Positions 17,968 through 28,738 of a stretch of DNA of 64,000 nucleotides are shown here, in pieces. Position numbers and translations under genes: made by a program. Source of the DNA: Sphingomonas kaistensis (GTDB lineage: Bacteria; Pseudomonadota; Alphaproteobacteria; Sphingomonadales; Sphingomonadaceae); contig NZ_JAATJC010000001.1 of NCBI RefSeq assembly GCF_011927725.1, positions 1,929,001 through 1,993,000 of the forward strand. The letters are read 5' to 3'. How positions within the stretch are numbered: position 1 is the first letter of the stretch; the number at the start of each line of letters is the position of its first letter. The notes below the pieces were generated by a model. That model had not been told where the DNA came from. It made no database searches and saw only the letters and a program-made list of their open reading frames with translations.

Positions 17968-18074
17968 CGCCCAACGACAAGCGCCCCGGCGCTGGTCTGG
18001 GCGCCCGCGCCCGAATGGTTCCCGCGCACTGATGCTGTTCGCAAGGCCGTATTGCGTCCGTGCAACACCCACTC

Positions 18075-18102
18075 CTTGTCGCCGCTTTCACCCTCCCTAT
18101 AT
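18075..18102 (+). promoter_or_regulatory. RpoH (sigma-32) heat-shock promoter of dnaK
   Basis: CTTG (18075-18078), exactly 17 nt, then CCTATAT (18096-18102) matches the alphaproteobacterial RpoH consensus CTTG-N17/18-CYTATNT. It lies about 70 nt before the dnaK ATG. A hairpin CGGACGC/GCGTCCG (18122-18147) follows in the leader, upstream of the GAAAGGG ribosome binding site. Confidence 0.88.
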
Positions 18103-18172
18103 CGCCGCCAGAAACATGACACGGACGCGCCTTCGAATGGGCGTCCGGGGGCGAGTGAAAGGGTAGAAGAAT

Positions 18173-20101
<1,929 letters not shown>

Positions 20102-20107
20102 TGATTA

Positions 20108-20144
20108 CGTCGTCCCCGCTGGGCCCGTCTCGGCGGGGACGACG
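20108..20144 (+). promoter_or_regulatory. 12-bp perfect hairpin between dnaK and dnaJ
   Basis: CGTCGTCCCCGC pairs perfectly with GCGGGGACGACG across a 13-nt loop. No T-run follows, so it is unlikely to be a complete terminator. It more probably protects the dnaK message from 3' decay or lowers dnaJ expression relative to dnaK. Confidence 0.6.
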
Positions 20145-20159
20145 GCTTGAGGTTGCGTC

Positions 20160-21281
20160 ATGACCGTCCACATCGATTATTACGAAATGCTCGGCGTCCA
20201 GCGCGGCGCCGACGACAAGGCTATCAAGGCCGCGTTCCGCAAGGCGGCGATGGAATGCCATCCCGACCGCCATGGCGGCTGTCCGGAGCGCACTGCCAAG
20301 TTCAAGCAATTGAACGAGGCTTACGACTGCCTGAAGGACCCGCAGAAGCGCGCGGCCTATGATCGTTTCGGTCATGCCGCGTTCCAGAACGGCGGTGCCG
20401 GAGCCGGCGGGTTCGGCGGCGGTGGCCCCGACTTCTCCGACATCTTCTCGTCGATCTTCGGCGAGTTCATGGACCCGCGTGGCGGCGGCGGCCGGCAGAA
20501 TGCGGCGCGCGGCGCGGACCTCCGCTACGACCTCGAACTGACGCTGGAGGAAAGCTTCGCCGGCAAGTCGGCGACGATCGAGATCGAGACCATGGCTCCG
20601 TGCGAGCCGTGCGAAGGCGATGGCGCGCGCGGCGCCGCCGTGCCCGATCGCTGCAACACCTGTGGCGGGGCCGGCAAGGTCCGTGCCCAGCAGGGCTTCT
20701 TCGTGGTCGAGCGCAGCTGCCCGACCTGTCACGGCCACGGCGTCACCATCGCCGACCCGTGCCCCGAATGTCAGGGTGAAGGCCGTACGCTCAAGCGCCG
20801 CACGCTGACCATTCAGGTGCCGGCCGGGGTCGACGAAGGCACTCGCATCCGCGTTGCCGGCGAAGGCGAGGCGGGTGTGCGCGGCGCGCCCAACGGCGAC
20901 CTGTACCTGTTCGTGCACCTGAAGCGGCATTCGATCTACAGCCGCGAAGGCACGACCCTTGTTGCCGATTGCCCGGTCAGCTTCACCACTGCGGCGCTGG
21001 GCGGGTCGATCACCGTTCCCGGCATCGATGGCGAGAAGATCGAGGTGAAGATTCCCGCCGGCATCCAGTCGGGCGAAACCCTGCGCCTCCGTGGCAAGGG
21101 CATGGCGGTCCTCAACGGCCGCGGCCGCGGCGACCTCGTCGCCTGCATCCTGGTCGAAACCCCGACCCGCCTGTCGGCCAAGCAAAAGGAAATCCTCGGC
21201 CAGTTCCGCGAAACCGAAACCGGCGAGGAATGCCCCAACGCGAAGAGCTTCTTCTCCCGGATCAAGGACGCGCTGGGCTAA
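20160..21281 (+). CDS. dnaJ: co-chaperone DnaJ (Hsp40)
   Basis: 373 residues, type I. J-domain with HPD at 34-36; Gly/Phe-rich stretch (~74-115); four zinc-finger repeats CEPCEGDG, CNTCGGAG, CPTCHGHG, CPECQGEG; C-terminal substrate domains with the run NGDLYLFVHLKRH. It stimulates DnaK ATPase. Note the unusual RHGGCPERTAKFKQLNEAY helix with a Cys instead of the commoner D/N residues. Co-transcribed with dnaK. Confidence 0.97.
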   Translation: MTVHIDYYEMLGVQRGADDKAIKAAFRKAAMECHPDRHGGCPERTAKFKQLNEAYDCLKDPQKRAAYDRFGHAAFQNGGAGAGGFGGGGPDFSDIFSSIFGEFMDPRGGGGRQNAARGADLRYDLELTLEESFAGKSATIEIETMAPCEPCEGDGARGAAVPDRCNTCGGAGKVRAQQGFFVVERSCPTCHGHGVTIADPCPECQGEGRTLKRRTLTIQVPAGVDEGTRIRVAGEGEAGVRGAPNGDLYLFVHLKRHSIYSREGTTLVADCPVSFTTAALGGSITVPGIDGEKIEVKIPAGIQSGETLRLRGKGMAVLNGRGRGDLVACILVETPTRLSAKQKEILGQFRETETGEECPNAKSFFSRIKDALG

Positions 21282-21393
21282 GGTCCGGTGGACACTCGCT
21301 GATCCCGACGTGTCTGGTTGCAAGCTTCTCGAATGGATCGAGAGCGTCTAGACCGGGCCAGGATCACGGCGGGTCAAGACAGGCGGAGTAAGA

Positions 21394-22227
21394 ATGCGGG
21401 TCGTCCTCCTCACGGCGCACTCCGAGGAGGGCGAGGTCCAGCACCGGTTCGTCGCCACGCATCTTCTGCGTGAATTCGGAGGCGACCTGGTTGGAATCAT
21501 CGTTGCAACCGGCATCCGGAAGCCTGTGCGCCAACGGCTCGTCGCATGGTGCAAGCGCTATTCCGCGGCACAGATCGCATCGCGCATCGCCGTTCGTCTC
21601 CATCGCCGGCTGAGTGGCGGAGACGTTCTGCGGCAGGAGGCCTTGACCCGCGTCCTGTTTCCGGATGGCGAGGATGGGCGAATGCCCGGCGGCCCGGTCC
21701 TGCACCGGATCGCCTCACACAATAGTGATGAATGCCGGCAGCTGCTGGCGCGGCTCGGCGCAGATGTGGTGCTGGTGTACGGGACGCTGATCATCAGCGC
21801 CAAGACGATCGCGGCATGCGCGCGCCCGATCAACCTCCATACCGGGTGGTCACCTCTCTACCGCGGCTCCGACACGATGTTCTGGGCCCTCCATAATGGA
21901 GAGCCCGACTATGCCGGGGTGACGGTGCACCGGCTGGTGCCAGCCGTCGACGCTGGAGCCATCCTTGCCCGTGGGCGACCTCGGATCGAAGCAGGAGACG
22001 ATGAGCCGACGATTTTCGCCAAGGGCGTCAAGCTGGGCGCGGAATTGCTCGCGTCTGCGGCGCGGCGCGAAGCGCGCGGCGAAACGAAACCGCTCGAGCA
22101 GGATCTGGCAAGCGGCAAGGAATATCGTTCGGTGCAGCGTAGCATGGGCGCGGAGCGGACCTTGCGGCGCCGGCTTGGCGACGGCCTCTTGAAGGGGGGA
22201 GTGGCCGAGTGCCGGGAAGAATTCTGA
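21394..22227 (+). CDS. formyltransferase-family protein (tRNA- or sugar-N-formyltransferase-like)
   Basis: 277 residues. The formyltransferase triad is intact: Asn147 and His149 in INLHTGWSPLYRGSD and Asp186 in VPAVDAGAIL. It lacks the C-terminal RNA-binding domain of methionyl-tRNA formyltransferase, so it is more like the enzymes that formylate amino-sugars with N10-formyl-tetrahydrofolate. RBS GGCGGAG before the ATG. Its last 19 nt overlap the deacetylase gene, so both are made together. Substrate not known. Confidence 0.75.
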   Translation: MRVVLLTAHSEEGEVQHRFVATHLLREFGGDLVGIIVATGIRKPVRQRLVAWCKRYSAAQIASRIAVRLHRRLSGGDVLRQEALTRVLFPDGEDGRMPGGPVLHRIASHNSDECRQLLARLGADVVLVYGTLIISAKTIAACARPINLHTGWSPLYRGSDTMFWALHNGEPDYAGVTVHRLVPAVDAGAILARGRPRIEAGDDEPTIFAKGVKLGAELLASAARREARGETKPLEQDLASGKEYRSVQRSMGAERTLRRRLGDGLLKGGVAECREEF

Positions 22228-23195
22228 CGAGGAGCCTGCTGCTGCTGGGCCTGGCGCTGTACCATTTGCGCCTTGCTGCAGTGGTCCGCTGGCTTGGCCG
22301 CAATCATCCCCGGGTGCTGCTCTATCACGACTGTGCAGATGCCGAGACGGCGTTCACCGCAGACCTCAATTGCACCACGCCGCCAACCGTTTTCGCTCAG
22401 CACCTCGACTATCTGGCGGCGCATCACACCATCGTCTCGATCGAGGATATCGTTGTCGGACGGGCTCCACGGGGCGCAGTCGCGATCACCTTCGATGATG
22501 GCTACCGCTCGGTATTCACCGGCGCTTTTCCAGCGTTGAAACAACGCGGCATCCCGGCGACGATCTACCTGATCGCAGATGTGATCGACGATCGATCGCT
22601 GGTCTGGGTCAACGAACTCAACTGGCGGTTGCGGATGACTGGTCCGCAAGCCGTGAAGGAAGCGGCGCAAAGGCTGGGATTGCCCGACGACAGCTCGGCA
22701 GCGTCAATCGTCGATCATTGTCGCCTCAATTTCGATCCCGGGATGATCGCCGATCTCCTGCAGCATCTGCGAGCGATCGACAGTGCCGATATTGAGGATG
22801 GCCCGCTTTATCTCACGGCAGGCGAGATCAACGAGATGGCCGCTCACCACATCACGTTCGGCAATCACACCATGACCCACCCCAATCTCGAACGCCTCAC
22901 CGAGCAGGAGCAGGCGCATGAGATTGGCGAAGCCCAGCGCGTCCTTTCTGGCCGCTTCCCGATGACGTCTTCGCTGGCCTATCCGTTCGGGCATCATGGC
23001 CCCGCCACTGCCAGGATCGCACGCGAGCAGGGATTGCAAAGCGTTGCCGAAGTCGGCGGGCTCAACCGCCTCAGCAATCCCCGCCGGATCGGACGAACGC
23101 ATCTGGCTGACGAGGCAATTCCCGAGCTTTTTGCCCGCATGGAAGTCGTCGAGCCCATCAAGGGATTTCTTCGCGAATTGAAGCGGCGAGGCTAA
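22209..23195 (+). CDS. NodB-type polysaccharide deacetylase/deformylase-like protein
   Basis: 328 residues from GTG 22209. N-terminal hydrophobic segment (~9-26) may anchor it in the membrane. The NodB domain has TFDDG at 94-98 (metal Asp) and the zinc-site His220 and His224 in GNHTMTHPN; ending with the YPFG motif at ~266. The family removes acyl groups from sugar amines (chitin, peptidoglycan, lipid A Ara4N in ArnD). Its overlap with a formyltransferase suggests a formyl/acetyl exchange on a glycan. Exact substrate inferred, not shown. Confidence 0.82.
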   Translation: MPGRILTRSLLLLGLALYHLRLAAVVRWLGRNHPRVLLYHDCADAETAFTADLNCTTPPTVFAQHLDYLAAHHTIVSIEDIVVGRAPRGAVAITFDDGYRSVFTGAFPALKQRGIPATIYLIADVIDDRSLVWVNELNWRLRMTGPQAVKEAAQRLGLPDDSSAASIVDHCRLNFDPGMIADLLQHLRAIDSADIEDGPLYLTAGEINEMAAHHITFGNHTMTHPNLERLTEQEQAHEIGEAQRVLSGRFPMTSSLAYPFGHHGPATARIAREQGLQSVAEVGGLNRLSNPRRIGRTHLADEAIPELFARMEVVEPIKGFLRELKRRG

Positions 23196-23285
23196 AAGCT
23201 CGATCCGGGCCAGGCAGCGCGATACCTGCTTTGGATGATGCTTTCGGACAGCATCTGCTCGGCTACTGTCTATCCGAAGGGAAGA

Positions 23286-24209
23286 ATGACCATGCGACGC
23301 GCTCTCGTTCTGCTTGCCACCGTCATCGCCACTCCTGCCGCTGCGCAGCAGGACATGTCCAGGGTCGAGATCAAGGTCGAGCGGGTGACGCCCGGGGTTG
23401 CGGTGCTGTTCGGTGCGGGGGGGAATATCGGCCTCAGCTACGGTGAGGACGGCAATGTCATCATCGACGATCAATATGCGCCGCTGGCGCCGCGGATCGC
23501 GGCGGCGGTGAAGGCGGTCGATCCCGACCCGGTCCGCTTCGTCATCAACACGCATTGGCATGGCGATCACACCGGCGGCAACGAAGCGTTCGGCAAGGCC
23601 GGTGCGGTGATCGTCGCGCACGACAATGTCCGCCGCCGGATGAGCGCCGATGTCTTTTCCAAGCAGATGAACGAGACCATCAAGGCCTCGCCCAAGGCGG
23701 CGCTGCCGGTGGTCACTTTCTCGCGCGGGGTCAACTTCCACCTCAACGGCGACATGCTGCAGGTTACCCACGTCGACAACGCCCACACCGACGGCGACGC
23801 GCTGGTCTACTGGACCCGCGCCAACGTCCTCCACATGGGCGACACCTTCTTCTTCAAGGCGACCTATCCCTTCATCGACCGGGAGAGCGGCGGGTCGATC
23901 GACGGGATGATTGCCGCGGCAAAGACCGGGCTGGGCATCGTCAAGCCGGGCGGCAAGGTCATTCCCGGCCACGGTCCGATCGCGACCCGCGAGGATTTGC
24001 AGGCCTATCATGCGATGCTGGTCGACGTCCGTGCCAAGGTCGCCGCGGGGATCCGCGCCGGGCGGACCAAGGCGCAGGTGATCGCGTCCAGGCCGACCGC
24101 GCCCTATGACGGCAAGGTCTCGACCACCGGCTTCATCAAGCCCGACCGGTTCGTCGAGACGATGTACGACGAGCTGAAGCCCAAGCTCCAGCCCGCCCGC
24201 AAGCGCTAG
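23286..24209 (+). CDS. periplasmic metallo-beta-lactamase-fold hydrolase
   Basis: 307 residues from ATG 23286, with GAAGGGAAGA directly before it. Signal peptide (ending AAAQQ, ~20 residues). Metal motif HWHGDH at 90-95, then later His and Asp ligands (VDNAHTDGDA; GHGPI). The family includes quinoprotein-relay and cyclase-like MBL hydrolases. Substrate unknown; a true beta-lactamase role is not supported. The end overlaps the convergent purB by 4 nt. Confidence 0.82.
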   Translation: MTMRRALVLLATVIATPAAAQQDMSRVEIKVERVTPGVAVLFGAGGNIGLSYGEDGNVIIDDQYAPLAPRIAAAVKAVDPDPVRFVINTHWHGDHTGGNEAFGKAGAVIVAHDNVRRRMSADVFSKQMNETIKASPKAALPVVTFSRGVNFHLNGDMLQVTHVDNAHTDGDALVYWTRANVLHMGDTFFFKATYPFIDRESGGSIDGMIAAAKTGLGIVKPGGKVIPGHGPIATREDLQAYHAMLVDVRAKVAAGIRAGRTKAQVIASRPTAPYDGKVSTTGFIKPDRFVETMYDELKPKLQPARKR

Positions 24210-25531
24210 GCGGAGCGGCCGAAGACGCGGGTGAAGATCGTGTCGACCTGGCGGAAATGATAGCCGAGGTCGAAGCTCTCCTCGAGCTTCGCGGGCGGTA
24301 GCACCGCGGTGACCTCGGGATCGGCCTTGAGGAGGTCGAGCAGCGACAGCGCGCCATCCGATTCCCACACCTTCATCGCGTTGCGCTGGACCTTGGCATA
24401 GGCGTCCTCGCGGCTCAGCCCGGCCTGGGTCAGCGCCAGCAGCACCCGCTGCGAGTGGACCAGCCCGCCCATCCGGTCGAGGTTCTTCCGCATCCGCTCG
24501 GGATAGACCAGCAATTTGTCGATCACGCCGGTCAGCCGCGCCAGCGCGAAGTCGAGGGTGATGGTCGCGTCCGGTCCGATGAACCGCTCGACGCTCGAAT
24601 GGCTGATGTCGCGTTCATGCCACAGCGCGACATTCTCCATCGCCGGGGTCACCGCGCTGCGGACCAGCCGGGCGAGGCCGGTCAGGTTCTCGGTCAGCAC
24701 CGGGTTGCGCTTGTGCGGCATGGCGCTCGACCCCTTCTGGCCGGGCGAGAAATATTCCTCGGCCTCCAGCACCTCGGTCCGCTGCAGATGCCGCACCTCG
24801 GTCGCTAGCCGCTCGATGCTCGACGCGATCACGCCGAGCGTCGCGAAGAACATGGCGTGACGGTCGCGCGGGATGACCTGGGTCGAGGTCGGCTCAGGGG
24901 TCAGGCCGAGGCGCCTGGCGACATGCTCCTCGACCCGTGGATCGATGTTGGCGAAGGTACCGACCGCGCCCGAGATGGCGCAGGTAGCGATCTCCTCGCG
25001 CGCCGCTTCGAGCCGCTTCAGGTTGCGCGCAAACTCCGCATGGGCCTGCGCGAGCTTGAGGCCGAAGGTGACCGGCTCGGCATGGATGCCGTGGCTGCGG
25101 CCGATGGTCGGGGTGAGCTTATGCTCGAACGCCCGCCGTTCCAGCACCGCCAGTAGCTGCTTCAGGTCCTCGATCAGGATGTCGCTCGCCTGCGCCAGCT
25201 GAACCGCAAGCGCGGTGTCGAGCACGTCGCTGCTGGTCATGCCCTGGTGCAGCCAGCGGCGCTCGTCGCCCAGCTTCTCGCCGGCCCAGGTCAGGAAGGC
25301 GATAACGTCATGCTTGGTGACCGCTTCGATCGCGTCGATCGCCGGCACGTCGACCGGATCGATCACACCGCGACCGTGGGCGTCGACGATCTTCGCCGCA
25401 TCCTCGCGCGAGATCATTCCGATTTGGCCCATCGCCTCGGCGGCGAAGACTTCGATGTCCCACCAGATGCGGAAGCGGTTTTCGGCCGCCCAGATGGCGG
25501 TCATAGCGGGGCGTGAGTAGCGAGGAACCAT
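24206..25531 (-). CDS. purB: adenylosuccinate lyase
   Basis: 441 residues from ATG 25531 (MVPRYSRPAM). The fumarase/aspartase superfamily signature GSSAMPHKRNP is present, as are TSSDVLDTA and GRSHGIHAEP. It cleaves adenylosuccinate and SAICAR in purine synthesis. It is 37 nt after the ABC-F gene on the minus strand, probably the last gene of the radC transcript. Confidence 0.97.
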   Translation of the reverse strand: MVPRYSRPAMTAIWAAENRFRIWWDIEVFAAEAMGQIGMISREDAAKIVDAHGRGVIDPVDVPAIDAIEAVTKHDVIAFLTWAGEKLGDERRWLHQGMTSSDVLDTALAVQLAQASDILIEDLKQLLAVLERRAFEHKLTPTIGRSHGIHAEPVTFGLKLAQAHAEFARNLKRLEAAREEIATCAISGAVGTFANIDPRVEEHVARRLGLTPEPTSTQVIPRDRHAMFFATLGVIASSIERLATEVRHLQRTEVLEAEEYFSPGQKGSSAMPHKRNPVLTENLTGLARLVRSAVTPAMENVALWHERDISHSSVERFIGPDATITLDFALARLTGVIDKLLVYPERMRKNLDRMGGLVHSQRVLLALTQAGLSREDAYAKVQRNAMKVWESDGALSLLDLLKADPEVTAVLPPAKLEESFDLGYHFRQVDTIFTRVFGRSA

Positions 25532-25568
25532 GGCCGCGCCCGCTAGCAGGGGCGGGCCGAGGCGGCAA

Positions 25569-27419
25569 TCAGGCCGCTTCGCGTTCCAGCTTTTCGGCAA
25601 GCGCCATCCAGCGCGCCTCGGCTTCCTCCAGCGCGGCCGCGACCTTGGCCCGGCGTTGCGACAGCTCGCTCATCGACAGGCGGGCGTATTGCGGATCGGC
25701 GCCGGCCGGATTGAACATCGCGCGGTCCAGTTCCGAGCGCTGTTCGGCGAGGCGCAGGCTTTCCTTTTCGGCCTCGTCGGTCGCTTTCCTGAGCGCCTTG
25801 GCATCCTCGCGGGCCTTGGAGCGCTTGGCTGCCTTGGGCTTGGTTTCGGTCTTGGGCTGGTTCCGGCCGAGGACGAAGTCGATGTAATCCTCGATGCTGC
25901 CGGCATAGTCGACCGCACGTCCGTCATCGACCAGCACCAGCCGGTCGGCGGTGAGCTCGACCATGTGGCGGTCGTGGCTGATCAGGATGACGGCGCCGTC
26001 ATAGTCGTTGAGGGCCTGGACCAGCGCCTCGCGCGCATCGACGTCGAGGTGGTTGGTCGGCTCGTCGAGGATCAGGAGGTGCGGCGCCTCGCGGGTGATC
26101 AGCGCCAGGGCCAGCCGGGCGCGCTCGCCGCCCGACAGCTTGCTGGTCCGCGTCGTCGCCTTGTCGCCCGAGAAGCCGAACCGGCCGAGCTGCGCGCGGA
26201 CGGCGGCGGGCGAGAGTCCCTCCATCGCCCGGCTCATGTGGACTAGCGGGGTTTCGTCGCCGTGCAGCTCCTCCACCTGATATTGCGTGAAATAGCCGAC
26301 CCGCATCTTGCCGGTGGCGGTCATCCCGCCCTCCATCGGCGTTAGCTGCGCGGCCAGGAGGCGCGCCAGCGTGGTCTTGCCGTTGCCGTTGCGGCCAAGC
26401 AGCGCGATCCGGTCGTCGGGATCGATGCGGAGGTTCAGCTTCCGAAGGATCGGCGTCTCGCTGTAGCCGACCGCTGCCATCTCCAGCGTGATCAGCGGCG
26501 GCTTGAGTTCGCTTGGGGAAGGGAAGGCGAAGCTCAGCGACGGATCGTCCGCCATCGCCGCGATCGGCTGCATCTTGGCCAGCATCTTGGCGCGGCTCTG
26601 CGCCTGCTTGGCGGTCGAGGCGCGGGCCGAGTTGCGAGCGATATAATCCTGCAGCCGAGCGCGCTGCGCGTCCTGGCTGGCCTTGGCCGCCGCCAGCTGC
26701 GCCGCGCGCTCAGCCCGTTGCCGCTCGAAATCGTCATAGCCGCCGGCATATTGCGTCAGCCGGCCTCCCTCGACGTGAAGGATCGTGTCCACGACGTTGT
26801 TGAGGAGGTCGCGCTCGTGGCTGATCACCACCAGCGTGCCGCTGTAATCCTTGAGGAAGTTCTCGAGCCACAGGGTCGCTTCGAGATCGAGGTGGTTCGA
26901 CGGCTCGTCGAGCAGCAGGATGTCGGGCTCGGAGAAAAGCAGCGCGGCAAGCGCCACGCGCATCTTCCAGCCGCCCGAGAAACTGTCGAGCGGGCGGCCC
27001 TGCATCTCCTCGTCGAAGCCGAGACCGAGCAGGATCCGCGCCGCCCGCGACGGCGCGCCATAGGCGTCGATCGCCAGCAGCCGCTCATGGACCTCGCCAA
27101 GCCGGTCCATGTCGCTGTAGTCCTCGGCCGCAAGCATCAGTTCGGCGCGCTCGGTGTCGGCTGCAAGCACCGTGTCGAACGGCGTCGCATCGCCGCTCGG
27201 CGCTTCCTGCGCGATGTAGCCGAGCCGGGTGCGCTTGGGCATCTCGATCTCGCCGTCGTCGGCTTCGAGCTGGCCGATCATGACCTTCATCAGCGTCGAC
27301 TTGCCAGCGCCGTTGCGGCCGATCAGCCCGACCCGGCTCTTCGGGCGAATGGTCGCCGTGGCGCGGTCGAGGATCGTCCGCCCGCCAAGGCGCACCGTGA
27401 TTCCATTGATGGTCAGCAT
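25569..27419 (-). CDS. ABC-F family ATPase (ribosome-associated, YheS/Uup-like)
   Basis: 616 residues. Two ABC domains with Walker A GRNGAGKST (~37) and GRNGNGKTT (~345), signatures SFSGGWKMR and KLSGGERAR, and no membrane segments. C-terminal ~90 residues are charged and coiled-coil-like. The middle linker has the P-site tRNA interaction motif-like helical region. ABC-F proteins act on the ribosome in elongation or antibiotic protection. Which of Uup, YheS or another subgroup applies is not settled. Confidence 0.9.
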   Translation of the reverse strand: MLTINGITVRLGGRTILDRATATIRPKSRVGLIGRNGAGKSTLMKVMIGQLEADDGEIEMPKRTRLGYIAQEAPSGDATPFDTVLAADTERAELMLAAEDYSDMDRLGEVHERLLAIDAYGAPSRAARILLGLGFDEEMQGRPLDSFSGGWKMRVALAALLFSEPDILLLDEPSNHLDLEATLWLENFLKDYSGTLVVISHERDLLNNVVDTILHVEGGRLTQYAGGYDDFERQRAERAAQLAAAKASQDAQRARLQDYIARNSARASTAKQAQSRAKMLAKMQPIAAMADDPSLSFAFPSPSELKPPLITLEMAAVGYSETPILRKLNLRIDPDDRIALLGRNGNGKTTLARLLAAQLTPMEGGMTATGKMRVGYFTQYQVEELHGDETPLVHMSRAMEGLSPAAVRAQLGRFGFSGDKATTRTSKLSGGERARLALALITREAPHLLILDEPTNHLDVDAREALVQALNDYDGAVILISHDRHMVELTADRLVLVDDGRAVDYAGSIEDYIDFVLGRNQPKTETKPKAAKRSKAREDAKALRKATDEAEKESLRLAEQRSELDRAMFNPAGADPQYARLSMSELSQRRAKVAAALEEAEARWMALAEKLEREAA

Positions 27420-27428
27420 GACGCGCGC

Positions 27429-27977
27429 CTACACCGATTGTGTGGCAAAGGCGAGGCGGAGGCGCTCGACCAGCGCGGCCGCCTTCTCGTCGCTGCGCAG
27501 CCGCTCCACCGGGCAACCGGCCGACGCCGCCAGTCGCGCGGTGGCTGCGCGGTGGGACCGGGCCGTCGTCAGGATGTAGGTGAGGAAGCCCGGCAGGTTG
27601 CGGAACCGCTCGGGGCAGTCGTCGGCCATGTCGGGCCGGGACCTGCCATGCTGGGTGACGGAGCGGCGCACGACCCGCCACAGCCGCACGCTCGTCGACC
27701 GGTCGAGCCAGATCAGGAGGTCGGCCCGCGCCAGCCGGCTCGGCCAGGTGCGGCTGTGGCCGCCCTCGAAGACCCAGCGCTCGCCGGCTCCGGCTTCAAG
27801 GCAGAGGCGCGTCTTTTCGGCCCGAGTCCGCTCGACCCAGCCGGGCTGCCAGTGGATGCGGTCGATGTGGATCACCGGCAGGCCGGTGACGTCTCCGATC
27901 TCCTTGGCGAGCCTGCTTTTTCCGCTCCCCGGCTGGCCGACGATCATGATCCGTCGAGGGGGCGGGGCAAGGCTCAC
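27429..27977 (-). CDS. P-loop NTPase (adenylate-kinase / topology-modulation-like)
   Basis: 182 residues from GTG 27977, overlapping the radC stop by 4 nt (GTGA). Walker A GQPGSGKSRLA, then HIDRIHWQPGWVERTR and FEGGHSRTWPSR; this order matches the FlaR/AAA small-kinase group annotated as DNA topology modulation kinases. Nucleoside or small-molecule kinase activity is inferred; no substrate is known. Nine nt separate it from the ABC-F gene. Confidence 0.75.
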   Translation of the reverse strand: MSLAPPPRRIMIVGQPGSGKSRLAKEIGDVTGLPVIHIDRIHWQPGWVERTRAEKTRLCLEAGAGERWVFEGGHSRTWPSRLARADLLIWLDRSTSVRLWRVVRRSVTQHGRSRPDMADDCPERFRNLPGFLTYILTTARSHRAATARLAASAGCPVERLRSDEKAAALVERLRLAFATQSV

Positions 27978-28654
27978 ATCAACCCCATGGCCCGCATGCT
28001 GCTGCGGCCCTGTGCGCCGACGATGACATGGTCGTGGACCGCGATCTTCATGTGCCGCCCGGCGTCGACGATATCGCGGGTGAGGCGGATGTCCTGCTGG
28101 CTCGGGGTGGGATCGCCGCTGGGATGGTTGTGGACAAGGATGATCGCGGTGGCGCCGAGCGCAATGGCGCGGGCGATCACCTCGCGGACGTGGACCGCCG
28201 CTTCGTCCACCGAGCCGCGCCACATCGCCTCGTTCGCGATCAGCACGTTCTTGGCATTGAGGAAGAGCACGCGGACTCCCTCGACCTGCGAATGGCTCAT
28301 CGCGGCCTGGAGATAGTCGCCGAGCGCGTCCCAGCTGGACAGGAGCGGACGACCCTCGGTCCTGGTCTCGAGCAGCCGCAGCGCGGTTGCCCGGGCAATC
28401 GCCAGCGCGCCGATGACGCCGTCGGTCAGCCCCTCGCGGCGGAGGACCTCTGGTGGTGCCTCGAGCAGTGGGCCAAGCCCACCGAACGCGGAAATCAGCT
28501 GCTTTGCCAAAGGCTTGGTGTCGCGGCGCGGGATCGCCAGAGTCAGCAGATATTCAACCAGCTCGTGGTCGAGCAATGCGTCGCCGCCGCCGTCCAGCAG
28601 CCGATGCCGAAGGCGCGCGCGATGCCCGTCGGCGCCATTCGGCTTGTCGCCCAT
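27974..28654 (-). CDS. radC: RadC family JAB/MPN domain protein
   Basis: 226 residues from ATG 28654. An N-terminal UPF0758 helix-hairpin-helix part (LLDHELVEYLLTLAIPRRDTK) and the metal motif HNHPSGDPTPSQQD of the JAMM domain. Historically linked to repair but without a proven activity. It heads the transcript radC, NTPase, ABC-F, purB. Confidence 0.93.
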   Translation of the reverse strand: MGDKPNGADGHRARLRHRLLDGGGDALLDHELVEYLLTLAIPRRDTKPLAKQLISAFGGLGPLLEAPPEVLRREGLTDGVIGALAIARATALRLLETRTEGRPLLSSWDALGDYLQAAMSHSQVEGVRVLFLNAKNVLIANEAMWRGSVDEAAVHVREVIARAIALGATAIILVHNHPSGDPTPSQQDIRLTRDIVDAGRHMKIAVHDHVIVGAQGRSSMRAMGLM

Positions 28655-28738
28655 GAACGACAGGCTATGCCGGCACGGTTCGTCTTGCAACATGTCGCTT
28701 GCGGAACGAGCTGCGACACGGAAGGTTAGAACGGGTCT

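Noticed and set aside
23286..24209. Beta-lactamase resistance gene
   Set aside because: Only the general HxHxDH metal motif and fold are visible; no class B lactamase signature beyond that.
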